A stretch of 64,000 nucleotides of DNA, taken from Pleurocapsa minor HA4230-MV1 (GTDB lineage Bacteria > Cyanobacteriota > Cyanobacteriia > Cyanobacteriales > Xenococcaceae). Positions 16,012 to 25,684 of the stretch are shown in pieces. The stretch lies in the NCBI GenBank assembly GCA_019359095.1, contig JAHHHZ010000036.1, forward strand, positions 1 through 64,000, given 5' to 3'. The translations under genes and the position numbers were made by a program. How positions within the stretch are numbered: position 1 is the stretch's first letter; the number at the start of each line of letters is the position of its first letter. Below the pieces are notes generated by a model. The model ran no database searches. It saw only the letters and a list, made by a program, of their open reading frames with translations, and was not told the DNA's origin.

Positions 16012-16089
16012 GGTTTACGTTTTCTTCTCGATCCTAGTTGACTATACTTAATATATATAGACAAAACAGCATAAAACTTAAATCTACCT

Positions 16090-17226
16090 GTGAGATCTAC
16101 CGATCGCACAGACTGCAATTATCTCGATCTACCATTCATGCAATCAACTCCCAACTTAGACCAATTAATCCCTGAACCTTTAACCAGATTTGCTTATCAG
16201 GGTTTTCAAGAAAGCAAAAAAGCATTTGGCTTTGTTCACAAATTAGTGAGCGATCGCTTGACAAATACGGTTATTCCCCAACAAGCAAGCAAAAGTCAAC
16301 CTCTTTCACCTGAAATATTTGAAAAACTTCAGATAAAACTTAAAGCGTTAGAAGAAAAAGACTGGCAGGATGCCCAGCAAGGTATTTATCCTAATAGTTT
16401 ACTGTTTGATAATCCTTGGTCTGATTTCTTTCGCTACTACCCTGAAGTTTGGCTAGATATGTTTAAAATCTGGCAGCGATTGGATAAAAGAGAATTTCAA
16501 AGTTTTGATGCCGCAATTGACCGAGCGGGTTATCCTGATTACTATCTGCAAAATTTTCACTATCAAACAGATGGCTACCTGAGTGATATGTCTGCTAATC
16601 TTTATGATTTGCAGGTAGAGATTCTATTTAACGGTGCAGCAGATGCTATGCGTCGGCGAATTCTTGCCCCACTAAAGCAAGGACTTCAGGCTTTTGCTCA
16701 TCTACCATCAGCACAAATAAAAGTTCTAGACATTGCTTGTGGAACAGGTCGCACCTTACGAATGTTGCGAGGGAGTCTACCTAAAGCCTCTTTATATGGC
16801 GTAGATTTATCTCCTGCATATCTTCGTAAAGCAAATCAATTGCTATCAGAAATATCTGGAGAATTACCCCAGTTAGTTCAGGCAAACGGAGAACAGTTAC
16901 CTTACCTCGATAACTATTTTCATGGACTTACTTCTGTATTTTTATTCCATGAATTACCTGCTGTTGCCAGACAAAACGTGATTAACGAAGCCTATCGCGT
17001 TCTTCAGCCAGGAGGGGTATTAGTTATTTGTGACTCCATGCAGGCGATCGATTCTCCTGATTTTCAACCGATGATGAACAATTTTCCTGCTATTTTCCAC
17101 GAACCTTATTATAGGCACTACACAACAGATAATCTTGAAGAACGTTTAACTACAGCAGGGTTTATCGATCTTAAGGTAGAAAATCATTTTGTTAGCAAAT
17201 ATTGGACTGCCTATAAGCCTCAGTAG
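16090..17226 (+). CDS. Class I SAM-dependent methyltransferase
   Basis: 378 residues from GTG at 16090; ATG at 16138 (362 residues) is an equal or better start because neither has a ribosome site and the first 16 residues look unconserved. The N-terminal 200 residues are a helical cyanobacterial extension. The Rossmann methyltransferase core begins at IKVLDIACGTGRTLRML near 210 (SAM motif I), with LYGVDLSP acidic loop near 236, a FHELP motif near 290 and the VLQPGGVLVICD strand near 310. The substrate is unknown. A heptamer array begins 35 bases after the stop. Confidence 0.82.
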   Translation: MRSTDRTDCNYLDLPFMQSTPNLDQLIPEPLTRFAYQGFQESKKAFGFVHKLVSDRLTNTVIPQQASKSQPLSPEIFEKLQIKLKALEEKDWQDAQQGIYPNSLLFDNPWSDFFRYYPEVWLDMFKIWQRLDKREFQSFDAAIDRAGYPDYYLQNFHYQTDGYLSDMSANLYDLQVEILFNGAADAMRRRILAPLKQGLQAFAHLPSAQIKVLDIACGTGRTLRMLRGSLPKASLYGVDLSPAYLRKANQLLSEISGELPQLVQANGEQLPYLDNYFHGLTSVFLFHELPAVARQNVINEAYRVLQPGGVLVICDSMQAIDSPDFQPMMNNFPAIFHEPYYRHYTTDNLEERLTTAGFIDLKVENHFVSKYWTAYKPQ

Positions 17227-17260
17227 TACTTATAGTCGTACAAAATTAGCGATAGACAAC

Positions 17261-17305
17261 TAGGTAGTAGGTAGTAGGTAGTAGGTAGTAGGTAGTAGGT
17301 AGTAG
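17261..17305 (+). repeat. Heptamer array (TAGGTAG)6
   Basis: Six perfect copies of TAGGTAG plus TAG. Located 35 bases downstream of the methyltransferase stop; carries TAG in the direction of the upstream gene. Confidence 0.95.
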
Positions 17306-17510
17306 TAAAAAAACGCCCTAATATTATCTAGTATTGCTATATTATCCGACTGCGGTGTTAAATTAGATTCCCTCAAAATGTTAATCACAGTTCACTATAT
17401 TGTAGACAACTACTTTAGTGAAACTGTGATTTTTAATGTGAGTTAGAGATGAACTAAAATTAAGAATTAGAATATAGTAATAGTTCATTAGAGGCTAGTA
17501 AATAACGACA

Positions 17511-17897
17511 GTGAATGATCGCTTTAATAAACTGCTTCAAATTAATACTTCAGGACTTGGCTGCTGGGTTAGTATCATCTTGGCGGTTTTCATTTTGACC
17601 AGCGTGGGTTTAGGTTGGGTCATCAAAGGCTTTGTCATTTCTATCGCCCTACTGTTTATCACCCCTGTAATCGCTTTTTGGGGATTTCAATGGTGGCTGA
17701 AACGGAGACTGATTCAAGCTCAATGTCCTGTCTGTAGTTATGAGTTTACAGGATTTAAGAATACTGAATTTAACTGTCCTAGCTGTGGCGAAGCGTTACA
17801 GGTAGAGGCTGAAAGATTTTCCCGCATAACTCCGCCTGGAACAATCGATGTAGATGCCATCGAGGTTTCGGCGAAAACGATTAAAGAAAGTAATTAA
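17511..17897 (+). CDS. Membrane protein with C-terminal zinc ribbon
   Basis: 128 residues from GTG at 17511. Two adjacent transmembrane helices (about 16-38 and 40-62) are followed by a cytosolic zinc ribbon with CxxC pairs at 72/75 (CPVC) and 89/92 (CPSC) and a 35-residue tail. I recognise no named family; similar two-helix zinc-ribbon proteins are common in cyanobacteria as hypothetical proteins. Its stop overlaps the stop of the convergent gene, so the two 3' ends interlock and transcription must collide or share termination. Confidence 0.7.
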   Translation: MNDRFNKLLQINTSGLGCWVSIILAVFILTSVGLGWVIKGFVISIALLFITPVIAFWGFQWWLKRRLIQAQCPVCSYEFTGFKNTEFNCPSCGEALQVEAERFSRITPPGTIDVDAIEVSAKTIKESN

Positions 17898-18334
17898 TTA
17901 TCAGTTGAAATATTCAAAATAAACTTGTGTCGATTCTGGGTGCGATCGCCAACATAGATTTGGTAATTACCTGCTTCCCATACTCCAGAAATTTCGGGTT
18001 TTAATCCTGATGTTTCATCACCCAAAACACAGAAACTATCGCCAGAATTGGGCCCAACAACCAGCAATGTCGGTTGCCCTCCAGCAGCTTCTACAGTTAG
18101 ACGCATGTAGTCGATTCTTTGTGACAAATTTATTTTATAGCTTGGGCTATCTGCAATGAAGCCACAGCCTTGACTATCAGTAGAACCACCAGAAATCCCT
18201 TCGATTGTTTTGTCACTTTGAGCTAATGTCGAGTTGGTAAAACTAGTATTTGCCAACCCATTTTCTAGATTAATTAACAATATACCTGCGGTTAAAAATA
18301 AAAAGGCGATCGCGTTGATCTTAAATAAACCCAT
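17894..18334 (-). CDS. Secreted hypothetical protein
   Basis: 146 residues from ATG at 18334. A longer frame exists only through a TTG at 18379 and would bury the signal peptide, so I chose the ATG. Residues 1-28 (MGLFKINAIAFLFLTAGILL and on) are a signal peptide, cleaved near GLA-N. The mature part has SGGSTDSQGCGFIADSP and EISGVWEAGNYQIYVGDR, a short beta-rich domain like those of cyanobacterial exported proteins that resemble pre-peptidase C-terminal domains. Two cysteines about 45 residues apart could form a disulfide. Function unknown; probably periplasmic or extracellular. The stop overlaps that of the gene opposite. Confidence 0.65.
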   Translation of the reverse strand: MGLFKINAIAFLFLTAGILLINLENGLANTSFTNSTLAQSDKTIEGISGGSTDSQGCGFIADSPSYKINLSQRIDYMRLTVEAAGGQPTLLVVGPNSGDSFCVLGDETSGLKPEISGVWEAGNYQIYVGDRTQNRHKFILNISTDN

Positions 18335-18971
18335 AATTTGTAAAGCTGAACATTTAGTTGTTTTCAGGGAAATTACCAAAAAGTTAAATTGTAAATATAA
18401 AGCCTAGTTAAAAAAACGTTTAGTGATTTTACCTATAAAATTATTCCTAATTATACTAAATTGCTAATTGTTATCCAAAAACACTGTTCCACTTACTTAA
18501 TAGGCATATTTAACCAATCACTTTTTTACAAAAATACTTAAATAGGCAATTTAAAATTAAAATTTTTTAAGTATCAACTAAATAATTAATCATAATTTAA
18601 ACTAGCAATAATTATAAGTATCACCATTGTTTAAATTAAAAAGTTTTTATATTTATTGAGCCAAAAAAATAAACATGAGATAAATATTAATTGTAAAATT
18701 TAAAAAATATAATTTTACTAAAATAAAAGTATATTATCACTAACTTTATTTCTCAAAATAAACTGTAATTATCAGTGATTATACCCGAAGTATTTTCTTA
18801 ATATTTATCTTATTAGTATTTTTATGTTATTTGGTCATAGCTTTACTAAAACTTTAAAGTATTTACCTGTTCAATCTACTATAAAGAATTTATAACAGTA
18901 ATTACTAAGATAGTTTTTAAAAATTTCCCAGAAAACCGTAGCGTTTTATTTTATATTAAAAAAATATACAT
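18335..18971. other. 637-base AT-rich gap before the polysaccharide operon
   Basis: Extremely AT-rich with many runs of A and T, no ORF of coding quality and no clear hairpin. It presumably carries the promoter of the operon starting at 18972; the AT-richness would suit a nucleoid-protein-silenced or curved promoter, but no specific site can be named. Confidence 0.5.
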
Positions 18972-21164
18972 ATGACTAACCTTCAGAAAAATAATGCTTA
19001 CAATCCCAATCGGCGAGCAGAATTTGATATTAATATAGAAGAATATCTGCTCAAGCTAAAACGTCGTTGGTTGCCAGCTCTGTCTGTTTTTATAGTTACT
19101 GTTGGAACTACTCTCTTTCTCACCAGCTTTTTAGAAAAAACTTATCAATCTGAAGGAAAAATTTTATTTAAAAAAAATACTCCCAACGCGCTACTAAATT
19201 TGGGGGAAGATACTAATGAATTTAATTCCTTGCTAAATACTCAGACTCCTCTCAGTACAGAAAAGCTGAGGATGATCTCCGAGCCAGTATTACAACAAAC
19301 TATCGACCAGCTAAAGTTAAAAAATTCTCTTGGGGAGCCACTTAAAGTAAAAGAGTTAAAAGAAAAACTAGCGATTGAAATAGTTGGCGGAAGTGATGTT
19401 ATATCCATTGAATATAAAGATCCCGACCCAATCATCGCTTCTAAAGTAATTAATACTTTAATGGATGTTTATGTCAAAGAGCATGTTCGCAGTAATAAGT
19501 CTGCTACTGTAAGTGCGGATAGTTTTATCTCCAGTACTATACCCAAAATTGAAACCAAATTAAATAGTCTAGAAACTAATTTACAAGGTTTCTATGAAAA
19601 AAACCAAGTTGTAGATTTACAGGAAGAAAAAAGAACTCTTGTTGCCGATATTGGTACGCTTAATCGTGAAATATCAGGCGTTGGTGCAGAATTGCAGGGT
19701 AAGAAAGCTCAAACCGATAGTTTGCAAAATCAATTAGGCTTAAACTTGAGACAAGCAATTAGCACAGTTCAATTAGGAAATACACCTCAAGTTCAAAGTA
19801 TCCTTGAGCAACTTAACAGTACAGAAGCAGAGTTATCCAAAGAAAGACAGCGGTTCAATGATAACCATCCAGCAGTTGTTAGCCTCCAACAGAAGAAACA
19901 AAATTTAAATTCCCAACTACAAGGGTTAATTCGAGAGTATGTTGGCGCCAAAGTTTCCGAAGGATTATTGCTGAACGATAATCTTAAAGAGAATCAAGTC
20001 GAGAAATTTATTAATCTCAAGATCGACGAACTGAGTCTACAAACTGAACTATCATCTTTGTATCAATATCAGCAGGTTTATCTCAACCGAGCTAAACAGA
20101 TACCCAGCTTAGAAAAGCAAGAACAGTCTCTACTAAGAGAGGTGGATAGCGCACGTTCGACATACAAAACCTTACTAGAAAATAAGTCAGATCTTGATGT
20201 CTTGGTTAACCAGCAAACAGGTAATGCTCAAGTTATTGAATCGGCTATCGTTCCTGAAGAAGGTAGCACAGGTAGATTACCATTAATAGTTTTTGGGGTT
20301 TTGATGGGTCTGTTTCTGGCTAATTTGACTGCTATCTTACTGGAGATGCAGGATCACTCCCTTAAAACTATTTCCGAAATAAAACAGAGGTTTGCCTTTC
20401 AAGTATTGGGAGTTGTACCTCTTGATCCGCTGCAAAATAGCCAAGGAGGAATTATTGTTCAAAGAGAACCAGACTCCTTTGCCAGCGAAATATATCGCAT
20501 GATTCAAACTAATCTTAAGTTTCTAGCAGCTAAGCGACAACCAAAAGTTATTTTGATGACTAGTTCTGTTCCTGGGGAAGGAAAATCACTTGTGGCAGCA
20601 AATTTAGCAGCTGCAATGGCTCAGTTAGGGCGTAAAGTTTTACTTATTGATGGCGATTTAAGAAAAGCGTCTCAACATGATATTTGGCAGATTAGCAATA
20701 AAGCTGGAGTCAAGGATGTAATAGCACACAAAATACCTTTAGCTCAAGTTGTCACTCAGCCAATGAAGCAACTAGACATTTTAACTTCAGGAATTATCGC
20801 TCCTAATCCATTAGCTTTATTGGATTCACCAGAGATGAGTCAGCTGGTGGCAGCAGCAAGAAAGGAATATGAATTAGTGATTATTGATGCACCACCTTTG
20901 GCTGTAACTGCTGATGTCTTAACTTTAAGCAAATTAGCTGATGGTATTGTCTTTATAAGTCGTCCAGGAATTGTAGAAAATGAGAGTGCAGAACTAGCCA
21001 AAGAAACTTTATATAATGCTCATCTTGAACAACAAGTTTTGGGAATGGTAATTAATGGTGTCAAGCAAAAAGAGTTTGATCGCTATTCGTATCATGCTAA
21101 ATACAGTAAAAATTATTTTTCTAGTTCTACTGAAAGTAGCCAAGCCAAAACTGCTACTGCCTAA
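18972..21164 (+). CDS. Polysaccharide copolymerase / BY-kinase (Wzc-like)
   Basis: 730 residues, a full-length Wzc-type protein. A Wzz chain-length domain begins with transmembrane helix 34-53, continues through a long coiled-coil periplasmic part (about 190-400) and ends with a second helix at 436-456. The cytosolic bacterial tyrosine kinase domain has Walker A SVPGEGKS (532-539), Walker A' VLLIDGDLR (556-564) and Walker B LVIIDAPP near 640. The C-terminal tail carries the expected tyrosine cluster (RYSYHAKYSKNYF). It drives and controls export of extracellular polysaccharide. It is first in a run of five plus-strand genes ending at 25622. Confidence 0.93.
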   Translation: MTNLQKNNAYNPNRRAEFDINIEEYLLKLKRRWLPALSVFIVTVGTTLFLTSFLEKTYQSEGKILFKKNTPNALLNLGEDTNEFNSLLNTQTPLSTEKLRMISEPVLQQTIDQLKLKNSLGEPLKVKELKEKLAIEIVGGSDVISIEYKDPDPIIASKVINTLMDVYVKEHVRSNKSATVSADSFISSTIPKIETKLNSLETNLQGFYEKNQVVDLQEEKRTLVADIGTLNREISGVGAELQGKKAQTDSLQNQLGLNLRQAISTVQLGNTPQVQSILEQLNSTEAELSKERQRFNDNHPAVVSLQQKKQNLNSQLQGLIREYVGAKVSEGLLLNDNLKENQVEKFINLKIDELSLQTELSSLYQYQQVYLNRAKQIPSLEKQEQSLLREVDSARSTYKTLLENKSDLDVLVNQQTGNAQVIESAIVPEEGSTGRLPLIVFGVLMGLFLANLTAILLEMQDHSLKTISEIKQRFAFQVLGVVPLDPLQNSQGGIIVQREPDSFASEIYRMIQTNLKFLAAKRQPKVILMTSSVPGEGKSLVAANLAAAMAQLGRKVLLIDGDLRKASQHDIWQISNKAGVKDVIAHKIPLAQVVTQPMKQLDILTSGIIAPNPLALLDSPEMSQLVAAARKEYELVIIDAPPLAVTADVLTLSKLADGIVFISRPGIVENESAELAKETLYNAHLEQQVLGMVINGVKQKEFDRYSYHAKYSKNYFSSSTESSQAKTATA

Positions 21165-21259
21165 ATTTAGCTTTTAATTACTCTCATAAATAGACAGTAA
21201 TTAGAAACAGTTCTTGATTACGAAAAAATTAACAAATCAACTCCTGATAATTGTTTTAA

Positions 21260-21439
21260 ATGCAGCAGAATTTCGACTATATGAGCAAAAGCCAGAGCAA
21301 TTTTTTGATATATATGAAATATATAATGAAACTATTAGGCTGGACTTATGGACTGTTACTAATCTTGAATCTTCTGTTTACCCTAGGAATTCCTCAATTT
21401 GGAATTATATCTGGACTATATTATGCTAGTGCTGAATAA
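21260..21439 (+). CDS. Possible small single-helix membrane protein
   Basis: A 59-codon frame from ATG at 21260 (other ATGs at 21281 and 21314). It encodes MQQNFDYMSKSQSNF then a hydrophobic stretch LLGWTYGLLLILNLLFTLGI (near 25-44) and IPQFGIISGLYYASAE. The membrane helix after a short charged N-terminus looks real. The competing TTG frame at 21214-21429 looks like noise. There is no clear ribosome site. Position between the copolymerase and the flippase suggests a polysaccharide-operon accessory, but it could be spurious. Confidence 0.4.
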   Translation: MQQNFDYMSKSQSNFLIYMKYIMKLLGWTYGLLLILNLLFTLGIPQFGIISGLYYASAE

Positions 21440-21476
21440 TTATTACTTAAAGCTCCAGTAAACAGAAATAGAAATT

Positions 21477-22769
21477 ATGAATTTGGCAGAGATCAAAGTT
21501 AAAGTTACAAATCTATTTCAAAGTAGTCTGGCACAGGACACTCTCTGGATGTTGTTTTCTAAGCTATTTAATATAGTTATGCAGACAGCATACTTTATTA
21601 TTATTGCCCGTTTGTTGGGTAAGGAAAACTATGGTTCGTTTGTGGCGATTACCGCAGTGGCAAATCTGGTTTTTCCCTTTGTCCCTTTAGGTAGTGAGCA
21701 TTTATTGGTTAAAAATGTCTCTACTAATCGAGCAACCTTCAGCACTAATTGGGGCAATAGTTTAGTTCTTTCCGTTGTTAATGGTACTTTCTTGACGCTA
21801 CTTCTGTTTTTGCTTTCTCCTGTTCTATTTCCTGGAAATATTCCTTGGGTAGCAATTCTGCTGATTCTCGTAGCCGATCTAATTTGTCTTGCTTTGCTTG
21901 ATTTGGGTAGTAAGTCATTGCTAGCAAGCAACATGGTTAATAAGACAGCTCAACTAGAAGTTTTAGGTACCTGTAGTAAGCTTTTAGCTGCATTGTCTTT
22001 AGTGGTTTTTTTCCCTAATCCGAGCGTAAATACCTGGAGTTATCTATATTGTACTAGTTCAGTGGTTATGACTGTAATTACAATCTTATTGATTACGAAA
22101 ATGCTAGGTTTGCCTCGCCCCATACTCTCTGAGCTGCGATCCAATCTCGTTCAAGGATTTTACTTCTCGATTAGTACTTCTGCGAACAACATTAACGCCA
22201 ATCTAGATAAGTCAATGTTAAGTAAAATATCAGGAGTTGCATCCACGGGAATATATGCTTCTGCTTATCGCTTTATTGATGTCGCCAATTCACCGCTACT
22301 AGCCTTATTTGGTGCTACCTATACTAGGTTTTTTCAACATGGAGCGTCTGGGGTGCGGGGGAGTTTAAATTTTGGGAAACGACTTCTACCCATTTTGACT
22401 TTTTATGCGATCGCCACCGTAATTGGATTTTGGCTGATAGCTCCCTTTATTCCCGTAATTCTCGGTGAAGATTATCGCGATGCAATTGGCGCTCTTTTAT
22501 GGCTATCTCCCTTACCAGCGATCGCTGCTTTTCAATATTTGGCAGCAGATACTCTAACTGGTTCGGGGCATCAAAAGTCGCGCAGTATTGTCCAGGTAGG
22601 ATCGGCTCTTGTCAATGTGGTCTTAAATATTATTTTAATTCCGCTTTTTTCTTGGAAGGGGGCAGCGATCGCCACGATCATCTCTGATTCTGTACGGTTA
22701 GTTTGTCTTTGGCTAATTGTATTTATACTATATCGTCGAGAGAGCAAACAAGACTATTTACCTGGATAG
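21477..22769 (+). CDS. Oligosaccharide flippase (Wzx/MurJ-like, MOP superfamily)
   Basis: 430 residues with about 12 hydrophobic helices. The N-terminal pattern (LWMLFSKLFNIVMQTAYFIIIARLLGKENYGSFVA, read here in parts from residue 22) is typical of polysaccharide biosynthesis proteins that flip lipid-linked repeat units across the inner membrane. The middle segment ANNINANLDKSMLSKISG near 237 is the usual charged loop of the second half. It lies 313 bases after the copolymerase and 44 bases before the MBOAT gene, consistent with an operon. Confidence 0.88.
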   Translation: MNLAEIKVKVTNLFQSSLAQDTLWMLFSKLFNIVMQTAYFIIIARLLGKENYGSFVAITAVANLVFPFVPLGSEHLLVKNVSTNRATFSTNWGNSLVLSVVNGTFLTLLLFLLSPVLFPGNIPWVAILLILVADLICLALLDLGSKSLLASNMVNKTAQLEVLGTCSKLLAALSLVVFFPNPSVNTWSYLYCTSSVVMTVITILLITKMLGLPRPILSELRSNLVQGFYFSISTSANNINANLDKSMLSKISGVASTGIYASAYRFIDVANSPLLALFGATYTRFFQHGASGVRGSLNFGKRLLPILTFYAIATVIGFWLIAPFIPVILGEDYRDAIGALLWLSPLPAIAAFQYLAADTLTGSGHQKSRSIVQVGSALVNVVLNIILIPLFSWKGAAIATIISDSVRLVCLWLIVFILYRRESKQDYLPG

Positions 22770-22813
22770 AAAAAATTCCTTTCTATTTATTACAATTAGC
22801 TTAACGTACCACT

Positions 22814-24430
22814 ATGCTATTTAATTCTTTTGAGTTTATTTTTTTATTTTTACCAATTACTTTAGCTGTATTTTTTTGGTTGAGTAATAAAAGCAAATAT
22901 GTTGAACAACAACTACCTATAATTTGGCTGGTGTTGGCATCTTTCTTCTTTTATGGCTGGTGGCAACTGCATAGTATTAATTTGTTTTTACTAACTACAT
23001 CTATACTTTTCAATTATAGCTTAGGCTATTGTTTAAGCAATGTAGTTAAAAATGCGTTGTTTAAAAAAGCTCTTCTGATTTCAGGCGTTGTTTTGAATTT
23101 AGGATTAATTTCTTATTTTAAATATGCCAATTTTTTCGTAAGTAATTTTAATCAATTATTTCATACTAAATTAAATTTACCTCCAATAGCATTACCATTA
23201 GCAATTTCTTTCTTTACATTTATCCAAATTGCCTACTTAATTGATGCTTATAAAGGAGAAACAAAAGAATATACTTTACTAAAATATATGTTATTTGTTT
23301 CTTTTTTCCCTCATTTAATTGCTGGCCCAATTGTTCATCATTATGAACTTTTACCTCAGTTTGAAAAACCCTCTATTTATAAATTTAGTCAAACAGCATT
23401 ATCTATTGGTCTAACTGTATTTATCGCTGGTTTATTCAAAAAGGTGATCTTTGCCGATCGCATTGCTGAATATTCCAATTTGGCTTTTGCTGCGGCATCT
23501 CAAGGTATCGACCTAACCTTTTCCGAAGCTTGGGTAGGCGCATTGGGCTATACTCTACAGCTTTATTTTGATTTTTCGGGCTATTCTGATATGGCGATCG
23601 GTGCATCCTATATGTTTGGGATCCGCTTACCGCTAAATTTTAATTCTCCCTACAAAGCGATCAGTATTGTCGACTTTTGGCGCAGATGGCACATCACTCT
23701 GTCTCATTTTCTCAGGGATTACTTATATATACCTCTGGGGGGTAGTCGTAAAGGACAACTACGTCGCCACCTAAATTTACTGGTCACGATGCTACTAGGG
23801 GGTTTGTGGCACGGTGCAGGTTGGACTTTTATCTTTTGGGGCGGACTACATGGAATTTATTTAATAATTAATCACCTGTATCGCTCTGTTCGCCAGAGTT
23901 GGGGTCATAATCTCAAAAATGATGGGTGGCTACTTCGCGGTACGGGACAGATTACAACCTTTGTTGCGGTGGTGATTTCTTGGGTCTTTTTCAAAGCTAG
24001 TGATTTTGAGACAGCAACCTCAATGCTACAGTCAATGTTTGGCTTTAACGGCATCAATTTACCTAATTTTTTAGAACCTTATCTTGGTTTTTTAAGAAAT
24101 ATGGGCGTCGAATTCTCAGGGTTTACCGTCAACGTAGGGATCAGTCAGAAATATGCCACTTTCGGTATTCTTATCTTATTACTGATTGCTTGGTTTACCC
24201 CTAACACCCAGCAGTGGATGGGTAAATACAATCCAGCTTTAACCGTCCTAAAGGATACACAAGCTAAACCTGTTGAAAATGAAAAACATCAGTCACAGTG
24301 GCAGCAAAAATTCTGGCAGGATCTATCGTGGAAGCCAAATAAAATTTGGACCATAATCATTGCCAGTTTAACTTCACTATCTCTATTGTGCTTTTCTCGG
24401 GTTAGTGAATTCCTTTATTTCCAATTTTAA
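22814..24430 (+). CDS. MBOAT O-acyltransferase (AlgI/DltB-like)
   Basis: 538 residues with about 11 membrane helices. The membrane-bound O-acyltransferase family hallmark is intact: the cytosolic segment DFWRRWHITLSHFLRDYLYI near 287-306, then LLGGLWHGAGWTF with the catalytic histidine at 333. AlgI relatives pass acetyl groups across the membrane to sugar polymers together with a periplasmic SGNH-like partner. Here that partner is the next gene, 34 bases downstream. It is therefore likely to O-acetylate the exported polysaccharide; the acyl group and target are inferred. Confidence 0.92.
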   Translation: MLFNSFEFIFLFLPITLAVFFWLSNKSKYVEQQLPIIWLVLASFFFYGWWQLHSINLFLLTTSILFNYSLGYCLSNVVKNALFKKALLISGVVLNLGLISYFKYANFFVSNFNQLFHTKLNLPPIALPLAISFFTFIQIAYLIDAYKGETKEYTLLKYMLFVSFFPHLIAGPIVHHYELLPQFEKPSIYKFSQTALSIGLTVFIAGLFKKVIFADRIAEYSNLAFAAASQGIDLTFSEAWVGALGYTLQLYFDFSGYSDMAIGASYMFGIRLPLNFNSPYKAISIVDFWRRWHITLSHFLRDYLYIPLGGSRKGQLRRHLNLLVTMLLGGLWHGAGWTFIFWGGLHGIYLIINHLYRSVRQSWGHNLKNDGWLLRGTGQITTFVAVVISWVFFKASDFETATSMLQSMFGFNGINLPNFLEPYLGFLRNMGVEFSGFTVNVGISQKYATFGILILLLIAWFTPNTQQWMGKYNPALTVLKDTQAKPVENEKHQSQWQQKFWQDLSWKPNKIWTIIIASLTSLSLLCFSRVSEFLYFQF

Positions 24431-24464
24431 TTTTTAAACTTATACTCTAAATTAACTACATAAA

Positions 24465-25622
24465 ATGAACTTGAAAAGTGCCACAGAAGGATTTTTAAAA
24501 TTAGGTAAACGTACAGCCTCAGCAATGCCAGATTCTCAAATAGACAGTAAAGAAAAGGACAGCAAGTTTAGTTTCGGTCTATATGGACTTGTGACTTCTT
24601 TATTATTAGGTTCTGTAGCTGGAGTTAATTGGTTGGTCGATCCTCTGTGGTATAGTCACGGAAATATCTTGACGGGCAAAAATTTTGCTTTTAATGAACG
24701 TGTTACTAAAACCAACCTTTTTTTGAGGACTAAAGATCGGGAAAACTATGACTGTATTATTCTTGGTAGCTCTAGGGTAACGACTTTGAGAGCCTCAGAG
24801 TTGAGTAACCATAATTGTTTTAACTATGCTCTTAAGGGAGCAGAAATACCTGATTTTGTCAGCTACGCTAATTTTCTGCAAGAGCAAAAAATCGATCCCA
24901 AAATAGTCTATGTTGGGGTGGATGGCTTAAATTTTGTGGAACAAGAAAGAAAAGAAGAACAACCAATTTCAATTGAAAGTCTTCAAACTCCATCTTTTCT
25001 CCAGGCTTACCTTTCGTCTGACGTGTTGTTATTCTCGGCAATGACTATACTTGGTATTAGTCCAGATCCTGGAAATTATTACGATCAAAATTTTGAGCCT
25101 GTAGATTTTCCGAACCCTCCTGTTTATGATGCAAAATTTTACAAGCCTGGTTCACCACAAAAATGCGATCTAACTTCAGTAGAAACATTTATCGGGTTGA
25201 AAAAAGTTTTCCCTAATGCCAAATTTGTAGGTTTTGTGCCACCGAGATCGGCTTGGAGCATGGTTAATGACACTTATGGTAGGGGACTAATGGATTGTGA
25301 ACTATCAGCTTTCCATCAGCTAGGGCAAAATTATGATGCCATGTATGATTTTTCCATTCCTTCTGAGATAACTCAAAACCCTCTTAACACTTTTGATGGC
25401 AGTCATTATTCAGTGGAAACCAACAATCGCATCGCCCAAATTTTGCAGGGGGAAACAGACGGTGATTTTGGAATTCGCGTGGATAACTATCAATTTGATG
25501 ATTATCGAGCAGCTTACCGCCAGAAGTTGAAGGACTTTTTAGCCAAAGAAGGTGAGTTACAACGCTGGGATAATAACTCGGAAATTTCTATTGATATGGT
25601 TCAGAAAAAAAACCCTAATTAA
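24465..25622 (+). CDS. SGNH-like periplasmic acyltransferase partner (AlgJ/AlgX/DltD type)
   Basis: 385 residues. A single N-terminal anchor (about 39-57) places the rest outside the inner membrane. SGNH block I is seen as CIILGSSRV (catalytic serine near 102) and the distal Asp-His pair as DGSHYS near 331, matching AlgJ/AlgX/DltD-like enzymes that complete acyl transfer begun by MBOAT proteins. The family is divergent, so the call depends on these motifs and on direct adjacency to the MBOAT gene. The TAA stop lies inside the terminator hairpin. Confidence 0.75.
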   Translation: MNLKSATEGFLKLGKRTASAMPDSQIDSKEKDSKFSFGLYGLVTSLLLGSVAGVNWLVDPLWYSHGNILTGKNFAFNERVTKTNLFLRTKDRENYDCIILGSSRVTTLRASELSNHNCFNYALKGAEIPDFVSYANFLQEQKIDPKIVYVGVDGLNFVEQERKEEQPISIESLQTPSFLQAYLSSDVLLFSAMTILGISPDPGNYYDQNFEPVDFPNPPVYDAKFYKPGSPQKCDLTSVETFIGLKKVFPNAKFVGFVPPRSAWSMVNDTYGRGLMDCELSAFHQLGQNYDAMYDFSIPSEITQNPLNTFDGSHYSVETNNRIAQILQGETDGDFGIRVDNYQFDDYRAAYRQKLKDFLAKEGELQRWDNNSEISIDMVQKKNPN

Positions 25623-25639
25623 ACTGTGAGTAATTAGGG
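25613..25639 (+). terminator. Terminator-like hairpin at the end of the polysaccharide operon
   Basis: Perfect 9-bp stem: CCCTAATTA (25613-25621) with TAATTAGGG (25631-25639), loop of 9. The stop codon of the SGNH gene is inside it. The T tract is weak on both strands, so termination is likely but not certain, possibly bidirectional with the ferredoxin operon. Confidence 0.6.
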
Positions 25640-25684
25640 AAGAATTTAATTGACTAATTTTATTTAAGTTAACTAGAAAATTAA

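Noticed and set aside
21214-21429. 71-codon frame with TTG start
   Set aside because: No ribosome site or protein-like pattern; the overlapping 59-codon frame with a membrane helix is better.
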